50,388 bases of DNA, from contig JAZSAJ010000004.1 in the NCBI GenBank assembly GCA_045601805.1, positions 1-50,388 on the forward strand, given 5' to 3'. Of this stretch, positions 1-8,829 are shown piece after piece. The translations under genes were made by a program, and so were the position numbers. The DNA is from SIG607 sp045601805 (lineage in GTDB: Bacteria > Bacillota > Clostridia > Oscillospirales > Acutalibacteraceae). Each line of letters begins with the position of its first letter. Positions within the stretch are counted from its first letter, which is position 1. The notes beneath the pieces are model-generated. The model made no database searches and was not told the origin of the DNA. It saw only the letters and a list, made by a program, of their open reading frames with translations.

Positions 1-28
1 CCGTTCGTTTAAACGAACGGCTTTTTTT
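1..28 (+). terminator. intrinsic terminator of an upstream gene
   Basis: A perfect 20-base palindrome (CCGTTCGTTTAAACGAACGG, 1-20) is followed directly by C and seven T. It ends a transcript whose gene lies outside the window. Positions 29-138 are AT-rich and show no gene. Confidence 0.85.
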
Positions 29-138
29 GCGGAGTTTTAAAAAAAGAGTGCTTTTTTTGGCGTTTTTTTACCGTAAAATGTGAAAAAAGCAATAAAAAAG
101 TAAATTAAAATTGCACTTTTTTTTAAAAAAATTACTCG

Positions 139-166
139 TTACAAAAGGCATATTCTTTGTTAAAAT
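139..166 (+). promoter_or_regulatory. probable sigma-A promoter of the surface-protein operon
   Basis: TTACAA (139-144) and TAAAAT (161-166) are 16 bases apart, about 30 bases before the ribosome binding site of the first gene. The match to consensus is moderate. Confidence 0.45.
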
Positions 167-199
167 ATAAACAAAGAACAAAACAAAAGAGGTGGCTTG

Positions 200-496
200 G
201 TGAAAGACGAAATAAAGTTATATACGCTTGACGGTGACACGGTTTCCGTTAGCAGAATATGGGATAATGAAATAGGCGGTTTTATAAGCGATTATCCCAA
301 CTTTAAACAAAACCCGCGAATAACAAAAAGCGGCAAAAAATGGGTTAATGCGGTGTACGATGAATGTCCGTATGCCGACAAAGAATATTCCGATTGTGGC
401 TCGTGCCCGTATTTTAAGTGTGAAAGCAAGGGCGATATGATTGGAATTTGTATACACCCCGAACTTGTGATAAGCGAAGAAAGGAAGGAAGCGTAA
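200..496 (+). CDS. small Cys-rich protein of unknown function
   Basis: A protein of 98 residues that I do not recognise. I place the start at GTG 200, because the AGAGGTGG ribosome site at 188-195 is too close to the in-frame TTG at 197. The C-terminal half has five cysteines arranged roughly C-x9-C-x2-C-x4-C-x8-C (CPYADKEYSDCGSCPYF and following), a spacing that could bind a metal or an Fe-S cluster. There is no signal peptide or membrane segment. The stop codon is one base before the giant adhesin start, so the two genes are almost certainly co-transcribed. The role is unknown; the metal-binding idea is inference from cysteine spacing only. Confidence 0.7.
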   Translation: MKDEIKLYTLDGDTVSVSRIWDNEIGGFISDYPNFKQNPRITKSGKKWVNAVYDECPYADKEYSDCGSCPYFKCESKGDMIGICIHPELVISEERKEA

Positions 497-497
497 A

Positions 498-3400
498 ATG
501 AAAAACAAAATTTTTACTAACAAAGTTCTTTCTGTGTTTTTGGCAATAACTTTAGTGTTGGGCATGATTCCTGTGTTTTCTTTAAATGTAAATGCAGTAA
601 CCAGCACCGCAGTTGCCGACAGCAAGACAATAAACAATTGGCAAAATATATTCAGCGATAATAACAATCGCTATTCGGGCGGTATTTATATTGATAAATC
701 GGTTTACACCGCCGAAGAGGCCAAAGATAAAAGCAATAGCAACTTCTTTGCCGATATTGCCGACCGCCTTTCTTTTGGTAAAGATAATTTCGGAAACGAT
801 AACTTTATGGTGTCGCTTTCGGCAATTGGCTCTAACACCGAAATTATTGGTTATTCGGCAACCCCTACCGATACAATGCTTGTGTTAGACCTTTCGGGTT
901 CAATGGGCCATAGTTATACGGTTGGTTATAACTCACAAAGCACTTACGATACTGTAAGCGGATACGATGCTTCGTATATTGAAAATATGGTTGATGCCAC
1001 CAATAAAGCAATTAAACAGTTGCAAGATTTAAACCATCATAACCGTGTGGGCGTTGTTCTTTATTCGGGTAATAGCAGTTTTGGCAGTTCGGCTGCTTCT
1101 ACTGCAACGGTTTTGCTTCCGCTTGGCAGATACAAAATAACGGGCGATAACTTTATTAACGCAAATGTTACCGAAACCACCAGAAATTTATATGTAAGAA
1201 ACAATAACAGATGGACCAGAAGCAATATTACTTATACTTCGGCCATTTCGGTAGAAACAAGTGCTAACCTTAAAACAGAATTGGGCGCTAATGTTACCGA
1301 AAAGGAAAAAGCGGTAAGCGGCGGTACATATATTCAAAACGGCTTGTTGCAGGCGTATAACCAATTCTCAAAAGGCGAAGATACAATTATTTCCGACGGC
1401 CTTATTCAGGCAGGCACACAAAGAATGCCAATAGTTGTTCTTATGAGTGACGGTGCCCCCACAACCGCAATAACCGAATATAACACTGTGGGTACTTCCG
1501 ATACAGGCGACGGCGGCGACGATACCGATTCTATTGGTTTCTTAACACAGCTTACAGCATCTTGGGTTAAGGCAAAATTAACCGAAGATTATAACGGCAC
1601 CGAAGCAAGATTTTACACATTGGGCGTTGGCACTTCTAATAATGCCACCGCAACAGGCGTGTTAAATCCCGCTTCCGCAGCAAACAATGCAAACGGTTTT
1701 TGGAATACATTTTTAGAAAACGGAAGAGTTAATTTAACACTTCCGTCCACACGCCAAAACGGTAATAGTTATTCACATACCGTAAGGCCGTTAGATAACG
1801 CGCAGTTGGTTAAGGATTATGTTAACGAATATTGGACAGCCAACGATGTTGATTCAATGACAAAGGCATTTGCCGATATTGTTGAAGAAATTATTATTCA
1901 GTCGCGTTATTACGGAACCCTTGTAACAAGCGGCGACCACCATTTAGACGGCTATATTTCCTTTACCGATGAAATTGGTTCCTATATGGAAGTAAAGGAT
2001 GTAAAAGGTATTCATATTGGTGAAAATTCGCTTGTAACGGGCGGTATGTTTGCCGAATTTATTAAAACTGGCAACATTGCGCGCGAACCGTTAACAACGC
2101 AGGAAAAAGCCGACCTTGAAACCGAACTTACAAATGCTATTATAGACCGTTTTAATATTAGCGGTTCCGAAGCTTTGCTTCTTAAAAACACAGCAATAAA
2201 CAACGGTTACATTGATTATAACGAACAAACAGGCGAATTTTCAAACTATATGGCTTGGTATGCCGATGAAAACAATAATTATATTGAACCGTGTGTTGAA
2301 AATGTTAGCAGAACAACTACACAGCAAGCAAAATATATTGTAAAATCTTACTTCTACTTAGGTGACGTTTTACAAAACCATGTTGAATCTTCAATGCTTT
2401 ACATTCTTGTTCGTGTAAGGGAAGATATTACTACCGGCAGACAAATAGTAGACGCAAATATGCCTGCTTCCTTACTTCCAATGATTACTTATACAATAGA
2501 GGTTGAAGGCAACGAACTTAACGATGATTCTATTATATCTATGACAAACAACAAAGACGAAAAATCTCCCGCTTGCTTGTTGTTTGAAGTAGGTCTTAAA
2601 GACGAAATAACACCTTATAATATTTCGGAAAAACTTAAAAATGAAGATTTCCGTAAAGAAAACGGTGTATATGCATTTTACACAAACCGTTGGAGAAGGG
2701 CAGACGGTGCTGAATTTACAATTCCCACCTCTGTTCCTGAATCGGTTTATAATCACGGTTTGGTAGGAAGTACCGAAGCCCACTTTATTCCGTCACTTCA
2801 AAACGAAAGGTATTATTACACAAATAATACTACCGTTTTAAATGCAAACGGTACGGAATACACGGGTAATACACACCCCAAAGATACCGGCGTATCATAT
2901 ATTCACCATTTTAAATTCATTGAAATAGTAAATAATCAACCGCACATTAAGGTTGTAAATAACCCCATAACCGAAAACGCAATTAAAGATGCCGTAAGGG
3001 GCGAAAACAACACTTGGGTTATTCCTATGGGCACACCAAAACGCTATTTTGGTGAAGAAGTTCACGGCGAAGATGCGCACATTCACAAAAGCGACGCCGA
3101 CAACAAAACAAACACATTAAAATGGGTAAACTATCCGCGCACAGTTTACGAAGGCGCTTCTTCGGGTGCACCGGGTTACCATGTGTTTGCTTATCTTGGT
3201 AACAACGGCAGAATTACCGCTACCCCGGCGCAAGGTATTAAAATTACAAAAACTGTGCAAGAAGCAGCACAAAATGCAAATGCAAATACCTTTAACTTTG
3301 AAATTGCTTTGTCAAATACCTCTGTCAGCCAAGTAGATTATTATATTGAAAGAGCAGACGGAACAACCGAAAGCGGTCAAAAGAATGTTGCTAATAACAA

Positions 3401-6400
3401 GGTTACAATTGCTCTTGGTCATGGCGATACCGCTTATATTACAGGTATTCCTAAAGACACAACCTATACCGTAACCGAAGAGTATAATCCTTATTATGTT
3501 GGCACTTCGCAAAACAACACAGGTGTAATTGAACTTTACACACTTAATAATGTTGATTTTGTGAATAATCCGCGCGGTTTTGGAAGTCTTTTGGTTGAAA
3601 AAGAAGTTGTGCACAATTACGGTGAAGATAATGTTCCAAGCGGTCTTAATGCTAAGAAGTTTGATATTACCGTTAATTTCACGGGCGAAGAAAACGACCT
3701 TGCAAATATTACCTACCCAAACAATGTGGTAAAGGTTTCTAATGCGGAATATAAATTCCAATTGGCAAACGATGAAGATGTTGTTTTTGGTAACATTCCC
3801 GAAGGTATTACTTATACCGTAACCGAAAATATGGTTAATGCAAACAAGGGCGATAAAGATTACGGTTTTGTTTTTGATGCGGCAAAATCTTCTTTAAGCG
3901 GTACCATAACCAAAGACGCACAGGCAGAAGCATTGGTTGTAAATAAATACGAGCCAAAAGCAGTTTCGCCAAATGTAACCATTACCGGTACAAAAGATGT
4001 TGTTGGCACAACCAATACAACCAATACATTTACCATAGCTTTACAACCTGTGCATATTGGCGGCGGCAGTAACACAAATGTTGGCCAGCCAATAATAATA
4101 GGCGCAATTAAAGAGGGCGAAAGATACACATTTAATATGGCAAACAGCATTTCTTACACTGCTGTTGGTACATATTCTTACGAAATTTACGAAGTTGAGC
4201 CCACCGAAAACAAACCCGAAAATATTGCTTATGACAAGAGCTTTGGTTTATTCTCGGTTATAGTAACCGATAACGATGTTAATGGCGAACTTGAAATAAA
4301 CAATGTTATTGTATTACAACAAAGCGCAACACTTTCGGGTAATATAGATAACGGTTATACAATTACTAAAGATTTTGATAATGTTTATATGGCAGCCACC
4401 GAAACCTTTAGTGTTAAGAAAACTGTAAACGGGCAGTACGGTGTGTACGATAACGATGCAGGTATTTTGTTCGCTTTGTTTGAAGGCGACGGCGAACAGT
4501 ATAAGGGAATGGATGCTTCGGCTTATTATTATTCGCTTACTAATGATGACGGTATAGCAACATTTAACCTTAATATTCGTCAAGATGATTACAAAACTGC
4601 GCCTGTTACATACTATTTGCGCGAAATGATACCTGTGGTAGCGGACCGCGTAATTGGTATGACATACAACACAGATTGGCAATACACAGTAACTATTTAC
4701 TGGCCCGAAGGCGATATTGCACCCACAGTAACTTACAAAACTTATGGCGGTACGGTGGTAGACAAAGACACATTGGCAATAAACAATACTTTTGACCCAA
4801 ATGTTTATTCTACACCGGACATAGTTTTAAGCGGTGCTAAATTCTTAAACGGCGGTGCGCTTCGCGACGGCGATGAGTTCACATTTGAACTTTATATAAC
4901 AGATTCCGATTTCTTATTAACAGGCCACGCCGTAGAAAAGAGCGTAAAAGCCACAAAGAATAATAACGAAATAGTGTTTGACGGAATTAAATTTAACACC
5001 GCAGGCACAAAATATATGGTTATTAAAGAAAAGGCAGAAGATAAAGGCGGTATTGTTTACGATTCGGCACTTTACCATGTAACCGTAAATATTGTTAAGG
5101 TTGAAGATGCAACGGGTAAAACTGTTTTACAGGTTGTAGAAACCGAAAACGGCGTATTAAAAAGCGAAGCCATACACAAAGTTGGCGTAGGTTTTGTTTC
5201 GGCAAATGAAATTAACTTTAATAACACATATTCAGTTACCGATACCGCAACCGTTCCTTTAAATGTAACAAAGGTATTAAACGGCAGACACATAGTTGAC
5301 GGCGAATTCCAGTTTGGCATTTACGACCAAAACGGCACGCTTATTGAAACCAAGAAAAACAATCACAATGCCGTTAAGTTTAGTACTTTAATGTTTGACC
5401 AAACCAATATTGGCACACATAAATTTACCGTTAAAGAAATCGTGCCAAGCGGTGCAGTAAACGGTGTTTATAACGGCGTTAAGTACGACCTTAAAGTACA
5501 CGAAATAGAGGTAACTCTTTATGATAACGGCGAAGGTAAACTTGGTAAAACCGTTAAACTAAACGGAAACATCGTAAACGATGTTAATATTACCTTTACA
5601 AACAATTATTCTGCAAATGCAACAAATTTAGTTTTAAGCGGTTTAAAAACACTTACAGGCAGAGAACTTAAAGAAAATGAATTTAGTTTCTTGCTTTATG
5701 AAACCGACAGAGATTTTGCCGTTGCAGAAAATGCTGCTGCCGTAAAACAGGCAAATAACGGTGTATTGCAAACAAATAAGAATGTTGGCAAATACGAAAT
5801 TGTGTTAAACTACACCGCAAATCAAGCAGGTCTTTACCATTATGTATTAAAGGAAAATATACCAAGTGAACGCAAGGGCGTTAATTACGATACCCGCGAA
5901 TATCACATTACCGTAGTGGTAGCCGATAACGGATTGGGCCAAACAGTTGCAAATATTGTAAACATTGTTTGCCCGGGTATAAACAGCTCCTTTAACGCAA
6001 ATGCTCTTAATTTTGGCAACAGTTATAACACTGCACCTGCCGAATACGAAATTAAGGGCGAAAAGAATTATAACCTTACACTTACTGACGGTATGTTTGA
6101 GTTTGAACTTTTAGACGAAAGCAATACTTCTCTTGGTAAGGTTAAGAACAACGCTAACGGCACTTTTGAGTTCCCAAAACAAACCTTAAATACTGTTGGT
6201 ACTCATAAATTCACCGTTAAAGAAGTAAACGGCGGAAGCACAATAAGCGGTATTATATATGATGACGCTGTATTTACTGTAAGCGTTCCTGTTTACGATA
6301 ACGGCGAAGGCAACCTTTTGGTTGACGAAAATAATGTTGTTATAACCAAAACAAAGGGCGGTCAAAGCGCAACTGCCGAAGAAATACTGTTTAATAACGA

Positions 6401-6908
6401 ATACAAAGCAGAGGCAAGCGATGTATTTAAAATTAGCGGTAAAAAGATACTTGACGGCAGAAAAATTGTTGAAAACGAATTTACATTCTTGCTTTACGAA
6501 GCAGATGCTTCTTATAACAAAAAGGGAAGCGAAATTGCAACCGCTAAAAACGACAAAGACGGTTTGTTTACCTTTAGCAAAGAATTTATGTTTAACGAAG
6601 CAAAAGATTACTTCTTTGTTGTTACCGAAAAAGACCTTGGCGCAAACGGTATAACTTACGATAAAGCGAAATTCGGCGTTAAAGTAAGTGTTAAAGACGG
6701 CGGCGAAGGTAAGTTCGTAGTTGACAGCATTACTTACACCAAAGATTCTGCTGCTGCCGATAACGGCATAGAATTTGTTAATGTTTACCGCGATATTTCT
6801 GAAACAGGCGATAACTTTAACATTGCACTTTGGATTACATTAATGCTTGTATCAATGTTGGGCTTTGCGGTTACCGTTTTAATAAAACGAAAAAATTGTA
6901 AGGCATAA
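498..6908 (+). CDS. giant cell-surface VWA/pilin-repeat adhesin
   Basis: A 2136-residue surface protein. Residues 1-33 form a signal peptide. A von Willebrand factor A domain follows, with MIDAS residues DLSGS near 129-133 and the strand VVLMSDGAP near 311. The rest is a stalk of Cna-B/SpaA-like and FctA (Spy0128)-like domains. At least six repeats from about residue 1160 to 2090 share the plan 'xGxKxLxGRxLxxxEFxFxLY ... YTVTE/FTVKE ... DNGEG', a family known to form intramolecular Lys-Asn isopeptide bonds. The C-terminus has ETGDN, one hydrophobic helix and a KRKNCKA tail, a sortase-type anchor in which the usual LPxTG reads ISETG. The start at 498 has a strong AGGAAGGA site. The role is probably adhesion, as a pilus tip or long fibrillar adhesin. 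No sortase gene is in the window. Confidence 0.85.
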   Translation: MKNKIFTNKVLSVFLAITLVLGMIPVFSLNVNAVTSTAVADSKTINNWQNIFSDNNNRYSGGIYIDKSVYTAEEAKDKSNSNFFADIADRLSFGKDNFGNDNFMVSLSAIGSNTEIIGYSATPTDTMLVLDLSGSMGHSYTVGYNSQSTYDTVSGYDASYIENMVDATNKAIKQLQDLNHHNRVGVVLYSGNSSFGSSAASTATVLLPLGRYKITGDNFINANVTETTRNLYVRNNNRWTRSNITYTSAISVETSANLKTELGANVTEKEKAVSGGTYIQNGLLQAYNQFSKGEDTIISDGLIQAGTQRMPIVVLMSDGAPTTAITEYNTVGTSDTGDGGDDTDSIGFLTQLTASWVKAKLTEDYNGTEARFYTLGVGTSNNATATGVLNPASAANNANGFWNTFLENGRVNLTLPSTRQNGNSYSHTVRPLDNAQLVKDYVNEYWTANDVDSMTKAFADIVEEIIIQSRYYGTLVTSGDHHLDGYISFTDEIGSYMEVKDVKGIHIGENSLVTGGMFAEFIKTGNIAREPLTTQEKADLETELTNAIIDRFNISGSEALLLKNTAINNGYIDYNEQTGEFSNYMAWYADENNNYIEPCVENVSRTTTQQAKYIVKSYFYLGDVLQNHVESSMLYILVRVREDITTGRQIVDANMPASLLPMITYTIEVEGNELNDDSIISMTNNKDEKSPACLLFEVGLKDEITPYNISEKLKNEDFRKENGVYAFYTNRWRRADGAEFTIPTSVPESVYNHGLVGSTEAHFIPSLQNERYYYTNNTTVLNANGTEYTGNTHPKDTGVSYIHHFKFIEIVNNQPHIKVVNNPITENAIKDAVRGENNTWVIPMGTPKRYFGEEVHGEDAHIHKSDADNKTNTLKWVNYPRTVYEGASSGAPGYHVFAYLGNNGRITATPAQGIKITKTVQEAAQNANANTFNFEIALSNTSVSQVDYYIERADGTTESGQKNVANNKVTIALGHGDTAYITGIPKDTTYTVTEEYNPYYVGTSQNNTGVIELYTLNNVDFVNNPRGFGSLLVEKEVVHNYGEDNVPSGLNAKKFDITVNFTGEENDLANITYPNNVVKVSNAEYKFQLANDEDVVFGNIPEGITYTVTENMVNANKGDKDYGFVFDAAKSSLSGTITKDAQAEALVVNKYEPKAVSPNVTITGTKDVVGTTNTTNTFTIALQPVHIGGGSNTNVGQPIIIGAIKEGERYTFNMANSISYTAVGTYSYEIYEVEPTENKPENIAYDKSFGLFSVIVTDNDVNGELEINNVIVLQQSATLSGNIDNGYTITKDFDNVYMAATETFSVKKTVNGQYGVYDNDAGILFALFEGDGEQYKGMDASAYYYSLTNDDGIATFNLNIRQDDYKTAPVTYYLREMIPVVADRVIGMTYNTDWQYTVTIYWPEGDIAPTVTYKTYGGTVVDKDTLAINNTFDPNVYSTPDIVLSGAKFLNGGALRDGDEFTFELYITDSDFLLTGHAVEKSVKATKNNNEIVFDGIKFNTAGTKYMVIKEKAEDKGGIVYDSALYHVTVNIVKVEDATGKTVLQVVETENGVLKSEAIHKVGVGFVSANEINFNNTYSVTDTATVPLNVTKVLNGRHIVDGEFQFGIYDQNGTLIETKKNNHNAVKFSTLMFDQTNIGTHKFTVKEIVPSGAVNGVYNGVKYDLKVHEIEVTLYDNGEGKLGKTVKLNGNIVNDVNITFTNNYSANATNLVLSGLKTLTGRELKENEFSFLLYETDRDFAVAENAAAVKQANNGVLQTNKNVGKYEIVLNYTANQAGLYHYVLKENIPSERKGVNYDTREYHITVVVADNGLGQTVANIVNIVCPGINSSFNANALNFGNSYNTAPAEYEIKGEKNYNLTLTDGMFEFELLDESNTSLGKVKNNANGTFEFPKQTLNTVGTHKFTVKEVNGGSTISGIIYDDAVFTVSVPVYDNGEGNLLVDENNVVITKTKGGQSATAEEILFNNEYKAEASDVFKISGKKILDGRKIVENEFTFLLYEADASYNKKGSEIATAKNDKDGLFTFSKEFMFNEAKDYFFVVTEKDLGANGITYDKAKFGVKVSVKDGGEGKFVVDSITYTKDSAAADNGIEFVNVYRDISETGDNFNIALWITLMLVSMLGFAVTVLIKRKNCKA

Positions 6909-6918
6909 TAAACACTAA

Positions 6919-6954
6919 TAAACCGCTCCACCTAAAAAGTGGGGCGGTTTTATT
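6919..6954 (+). terminator. intrinsic terminator after the adhesin
   Basis: The stem AAACCGCTCCAC/GTGGGGCGGTTT with a short A-rich loop and a following T-rich tract lies about ten bases after the adhesin stop codon. Confidence 0.9.
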
Positions 6955-7025
6955 ATCAAATAAAACAATTTTGTGTTAAAAAATTAACATATTTTGTTGC
7001 AGTTGCCGATTTATTGCCGGTGCTA

Positions 7026-7054
7026 TTGACCTTTTAAAAATAGGGGAGTATAAT
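7026..7054 (+). promoter_or_regulatory. sigma-A promoter of the aldolase gene
   Basis: TTGACC (7026-7031) and a perfect TATAAT (7049-7054) are separated by 17 bases and lie about 30 bases before the coding sequence. Confidence 0.8.
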
Positions 7055-7086
7055 TTAGTTAAGAAATAAATAAAGGAGTAATATAA

Positions 7087-7761
7087 ATGATTTATTTGCT
7101 TGACACTGCAGACCTTGAATCAATAAGATACTGTAACGAATATTACCCAATTGAAGGCGTAACAACCAACCCTTCAATTATTGCAAAGGAAAACACAGAA
7201 TTTTGGCCGCTTGTAGAAGAAATTCGCAACATTATTGGCAAAGATAAAATGCTTCATATTCAAACCCGCGCTGAAAAGGCAGAAGACATTATTAAAGAAG
7301 CAATGCTTTTAATTGGTCGCCTTGGCGGTGAAATTTATATAAAAATCCCCATTAGCGAAGAGGGCTTAAAAGCAACAATGCTTCTTAACAAAATGGGCAT
7401 TAAGGTAACAATTACTGCTATCTTTACCCCTGCACAAGCACTTTTGGCAGCAAAGGCAGGCGCAAGTTTTGTAGCACCTTATGTTAACCGCCTTGATAAT
7501 ATTTTGGGTGACGGTGCCGATGTTGTTGCTCAAATTGTTGAAGAGTTTAAAAAGCACAACCTTGATACAAAGGTTCTTGCCGCAAGTTTTAAAAACTCTG
7601 AACAGGTACATAAATGCGCCATGGCAGGTTGCCACTGTGCAACCGTAACCGAAAGTACACTTAAAAACCTTGTTTCTTACCCAATGACCGCAAGCGCAAT
7701 TACCGGTTTTGATAAAGACTGGAAAGCGGTTTACGGCGAAAAAACAATACTTGATATGTAA
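7087..7761 (+). CDS. fsa: transaldolase-like fructose-6-phosphate aldolase
   Basis: A 224-residue protein of the short transaldolase (FSA/TalC/MipB) family, which makes or cleaves C6-C7 sugar phosphates by Schiff-base chemistry. The N-terminus MIYLLDTADLESI, then GVTTNPSI near residue 24, the Schiff-base lysine in EIYIKIP near residue 87, and the late segment TVTESTLKNL are typical. The length (about 215-225) fits this family and not the long transaldolases. GGAGTAATATAAATG gives a good start. The gene has its own promoter and terminator, so it is monocistronic. Whether it acts as a transaldolase in the pentose phosphate pathway or as an F6P aldolase cannot be told from sequence alone. Confidence 0.88.
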   Translation: MIYLLDTADLESIRYCNEYYPIEGVTTNPSIIAKENTEFWPLVEEIRNIIGKDKMLHIQTRAEKAEDIIKEAMLLIGRLGGEIYIKIPISEEGLKATMLLNKMGIKVTITAIFTPAQALLAAKAGASFVAPYVNRLDNILGDGADVVAQIVEEFKKHNLDTKVLAASFKNSEQVHKCAMAGCHCATVTESTLKNLVSYPMTASAITGFDKDWKAVYGEKTILDM

Positions 7762-7768
7762 TAATAAA

Positions 7769-7799
7769 AAAAGGAACAACCGCACAGTTGTTCCTTTTT
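7769..7799 (+). terminator. intrinsic terminator after the aldolase gene
   Basis: AAAGGAACAAC/GTTGTTCCTTT stem with a six-base loop and a T-tract, directly after the stop codon. Confidence 0.9.
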
Positions 7800-7806
7800 G
7801 GTTTTC

Positions 7807-7835
7807 TTGACAAAATCACCTGTGAATAATATAAT
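7807..7835 (+). promoter_or_regulatory. consensus sigma-A promoter of the glycosyltransferase gene
   Basis: TTGACA (7807-7812) and TATAAT (7830-7835) with an exact 17-base spacer, upstream of the GAGGTG ribosome site at 7849. Confidence 0.9.
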
Positions 7836-7858
7836 TAAAACAATATAGAGGTGATAAA

Positions 7859-8818
7859 ATGATACCCAAATTATATATAGTTGTCCCTTGTTATAATGAA
7901 GAAGATGTGCTTCCTAAAACTGCTGTTTTACTTTATGAAAAACTTGGTGAAATGAAAAAAGAATTGTTAGTATCGCCTGACAGTAAAATTCTGTTTGTTA
8001 ATGACGGCAGCAGTGATAAAACATGGGAAATTATTTGCACTTTGGCAAAAGAAAATTTTGCCTTTTGTGGTATTTCGCAAAGCACTAATCGTGGCCATCA
8101 GAGTTCTGTTTTAGCAGGGCTTATGGAAGCCAAAGATAAGTGCGATATAACCGTTTCAATTGACTGTGACGGGCAAGACGATATAAACGCAATTAAGGAA
8201 ATGGTTAAAGAATACAATAACGGTAACGAAGTTGTTTACGGTGTAAGAAAAAGCCGTAGTTCAGATACTTTGTTTAAACGCTTTACCGCAGAAACCTTTT
8301 ATAAATTTATGAAACTTATGGGCGCAAATGTTGTGTTTAACCATGCCGATTACCGCTTAATTTCTTCGCGCGTGTTAAATGAACTTGAAAAGTTTAAAGA
8401 GGTAAATCTTTTCTTGCGCGGAATGGTACCGCTTGTTGGCTTTAAATCTACCACCGTTTATTACGAGCGCAAAAAACGAATTGCCGGCAAAAGCAAATAT
8501 TCGCTTGGCAAAATGATTTCACTTGCGTTAAGCGGAATAACAAGTTTGTCGGTTAAACCGCTTCAAATAATATCGGGGCTGGGCGTTTTTATTTCGCTGT
8601 TAAGTTTTGTTGGCGTTATATGGGCGGTGGTTTCCGCCTTTATGGGTAACGCCGTGCAGGGCTGGGCAAGTACTGTTTGTATAATTTGTTTTGTAAGCGG
8701 TATACAGCTTGTTTGCCTTGGCGTAATTGGCGAATATATTGGCAAAATTTATATGGAAGTAAAAAACAGACCGCGTTATATTATAAGCGAAAAAACAGAA
8801 GAAAAAGAGCACCTATAG
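7859..8818 (+). CDS. family 2 glycosyltransferase, polyprenyl-phosphate type
   Basis: A 319-residue membrane-anchored glycosyltransferase of the DPM1/GtrB (ArnC-like) type. This family moves a sugar from a nucleotide donor to polyprenyl phosphate at the cytoplasmic face. The GT-A core has VVPCYNEED near residue 8, FVNDGSSDKT near 45 and the metal-binding SIDCDGQDD near 99. The two C-terminal hydrophobic segments (about 235-260 and 270-295) are the usual membrane hairpin of GtrB-like enzymes. It probably supplies a lipid-linked sugar for cell-envelope glycans, in line with the flippase and aminotransferase genes downstream. Its last codons lie inside a palindromic terminator shared with the convergent peptidase. 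The donor sugar is unknown. Confidence 0.88.
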   Translation: MIPKLYIVVPCYNEEDVLPKTAVLLYEKLGEMKKELLVSPDSKILFVNDGSSDKTWEIICTLAKENFAFCGISQSTNRGHQSSVLAGLMEAKDKCDITVSIDCDGQDDINAIKEMVKEYNNGNEVVYGVRKSRSSDTLFKRFTAETFYKFMKLMGANVVFNHADYRLISSRVLNELEKFKEVNLFLRGMVPLVGFKSTTVYYERKKRIAGKSKYSLGKMISLALSGITSLSVKPLQIISGLGVFISLLSFVGVIWAVVSAFMGNAVQGWASTVCIICFVSGIQLVCLGVIGEYIGKIYMEVKNRPRYIISEKTEEKEHL

Positions 8819-8829
8819 GTGCTCTTTTT
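8802..8829. terminator. bidirectional terminator overlapping two stop codons
   Basis: A perfect palindrome of 28 bases: AAAAAGAGCACCTA (8802-8815) and its reverse complement. It contains the last codons and stops of both convergent genes and gives A/T tracts on both sides, so it can terminate both transcripts. Confidence 0.9.
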
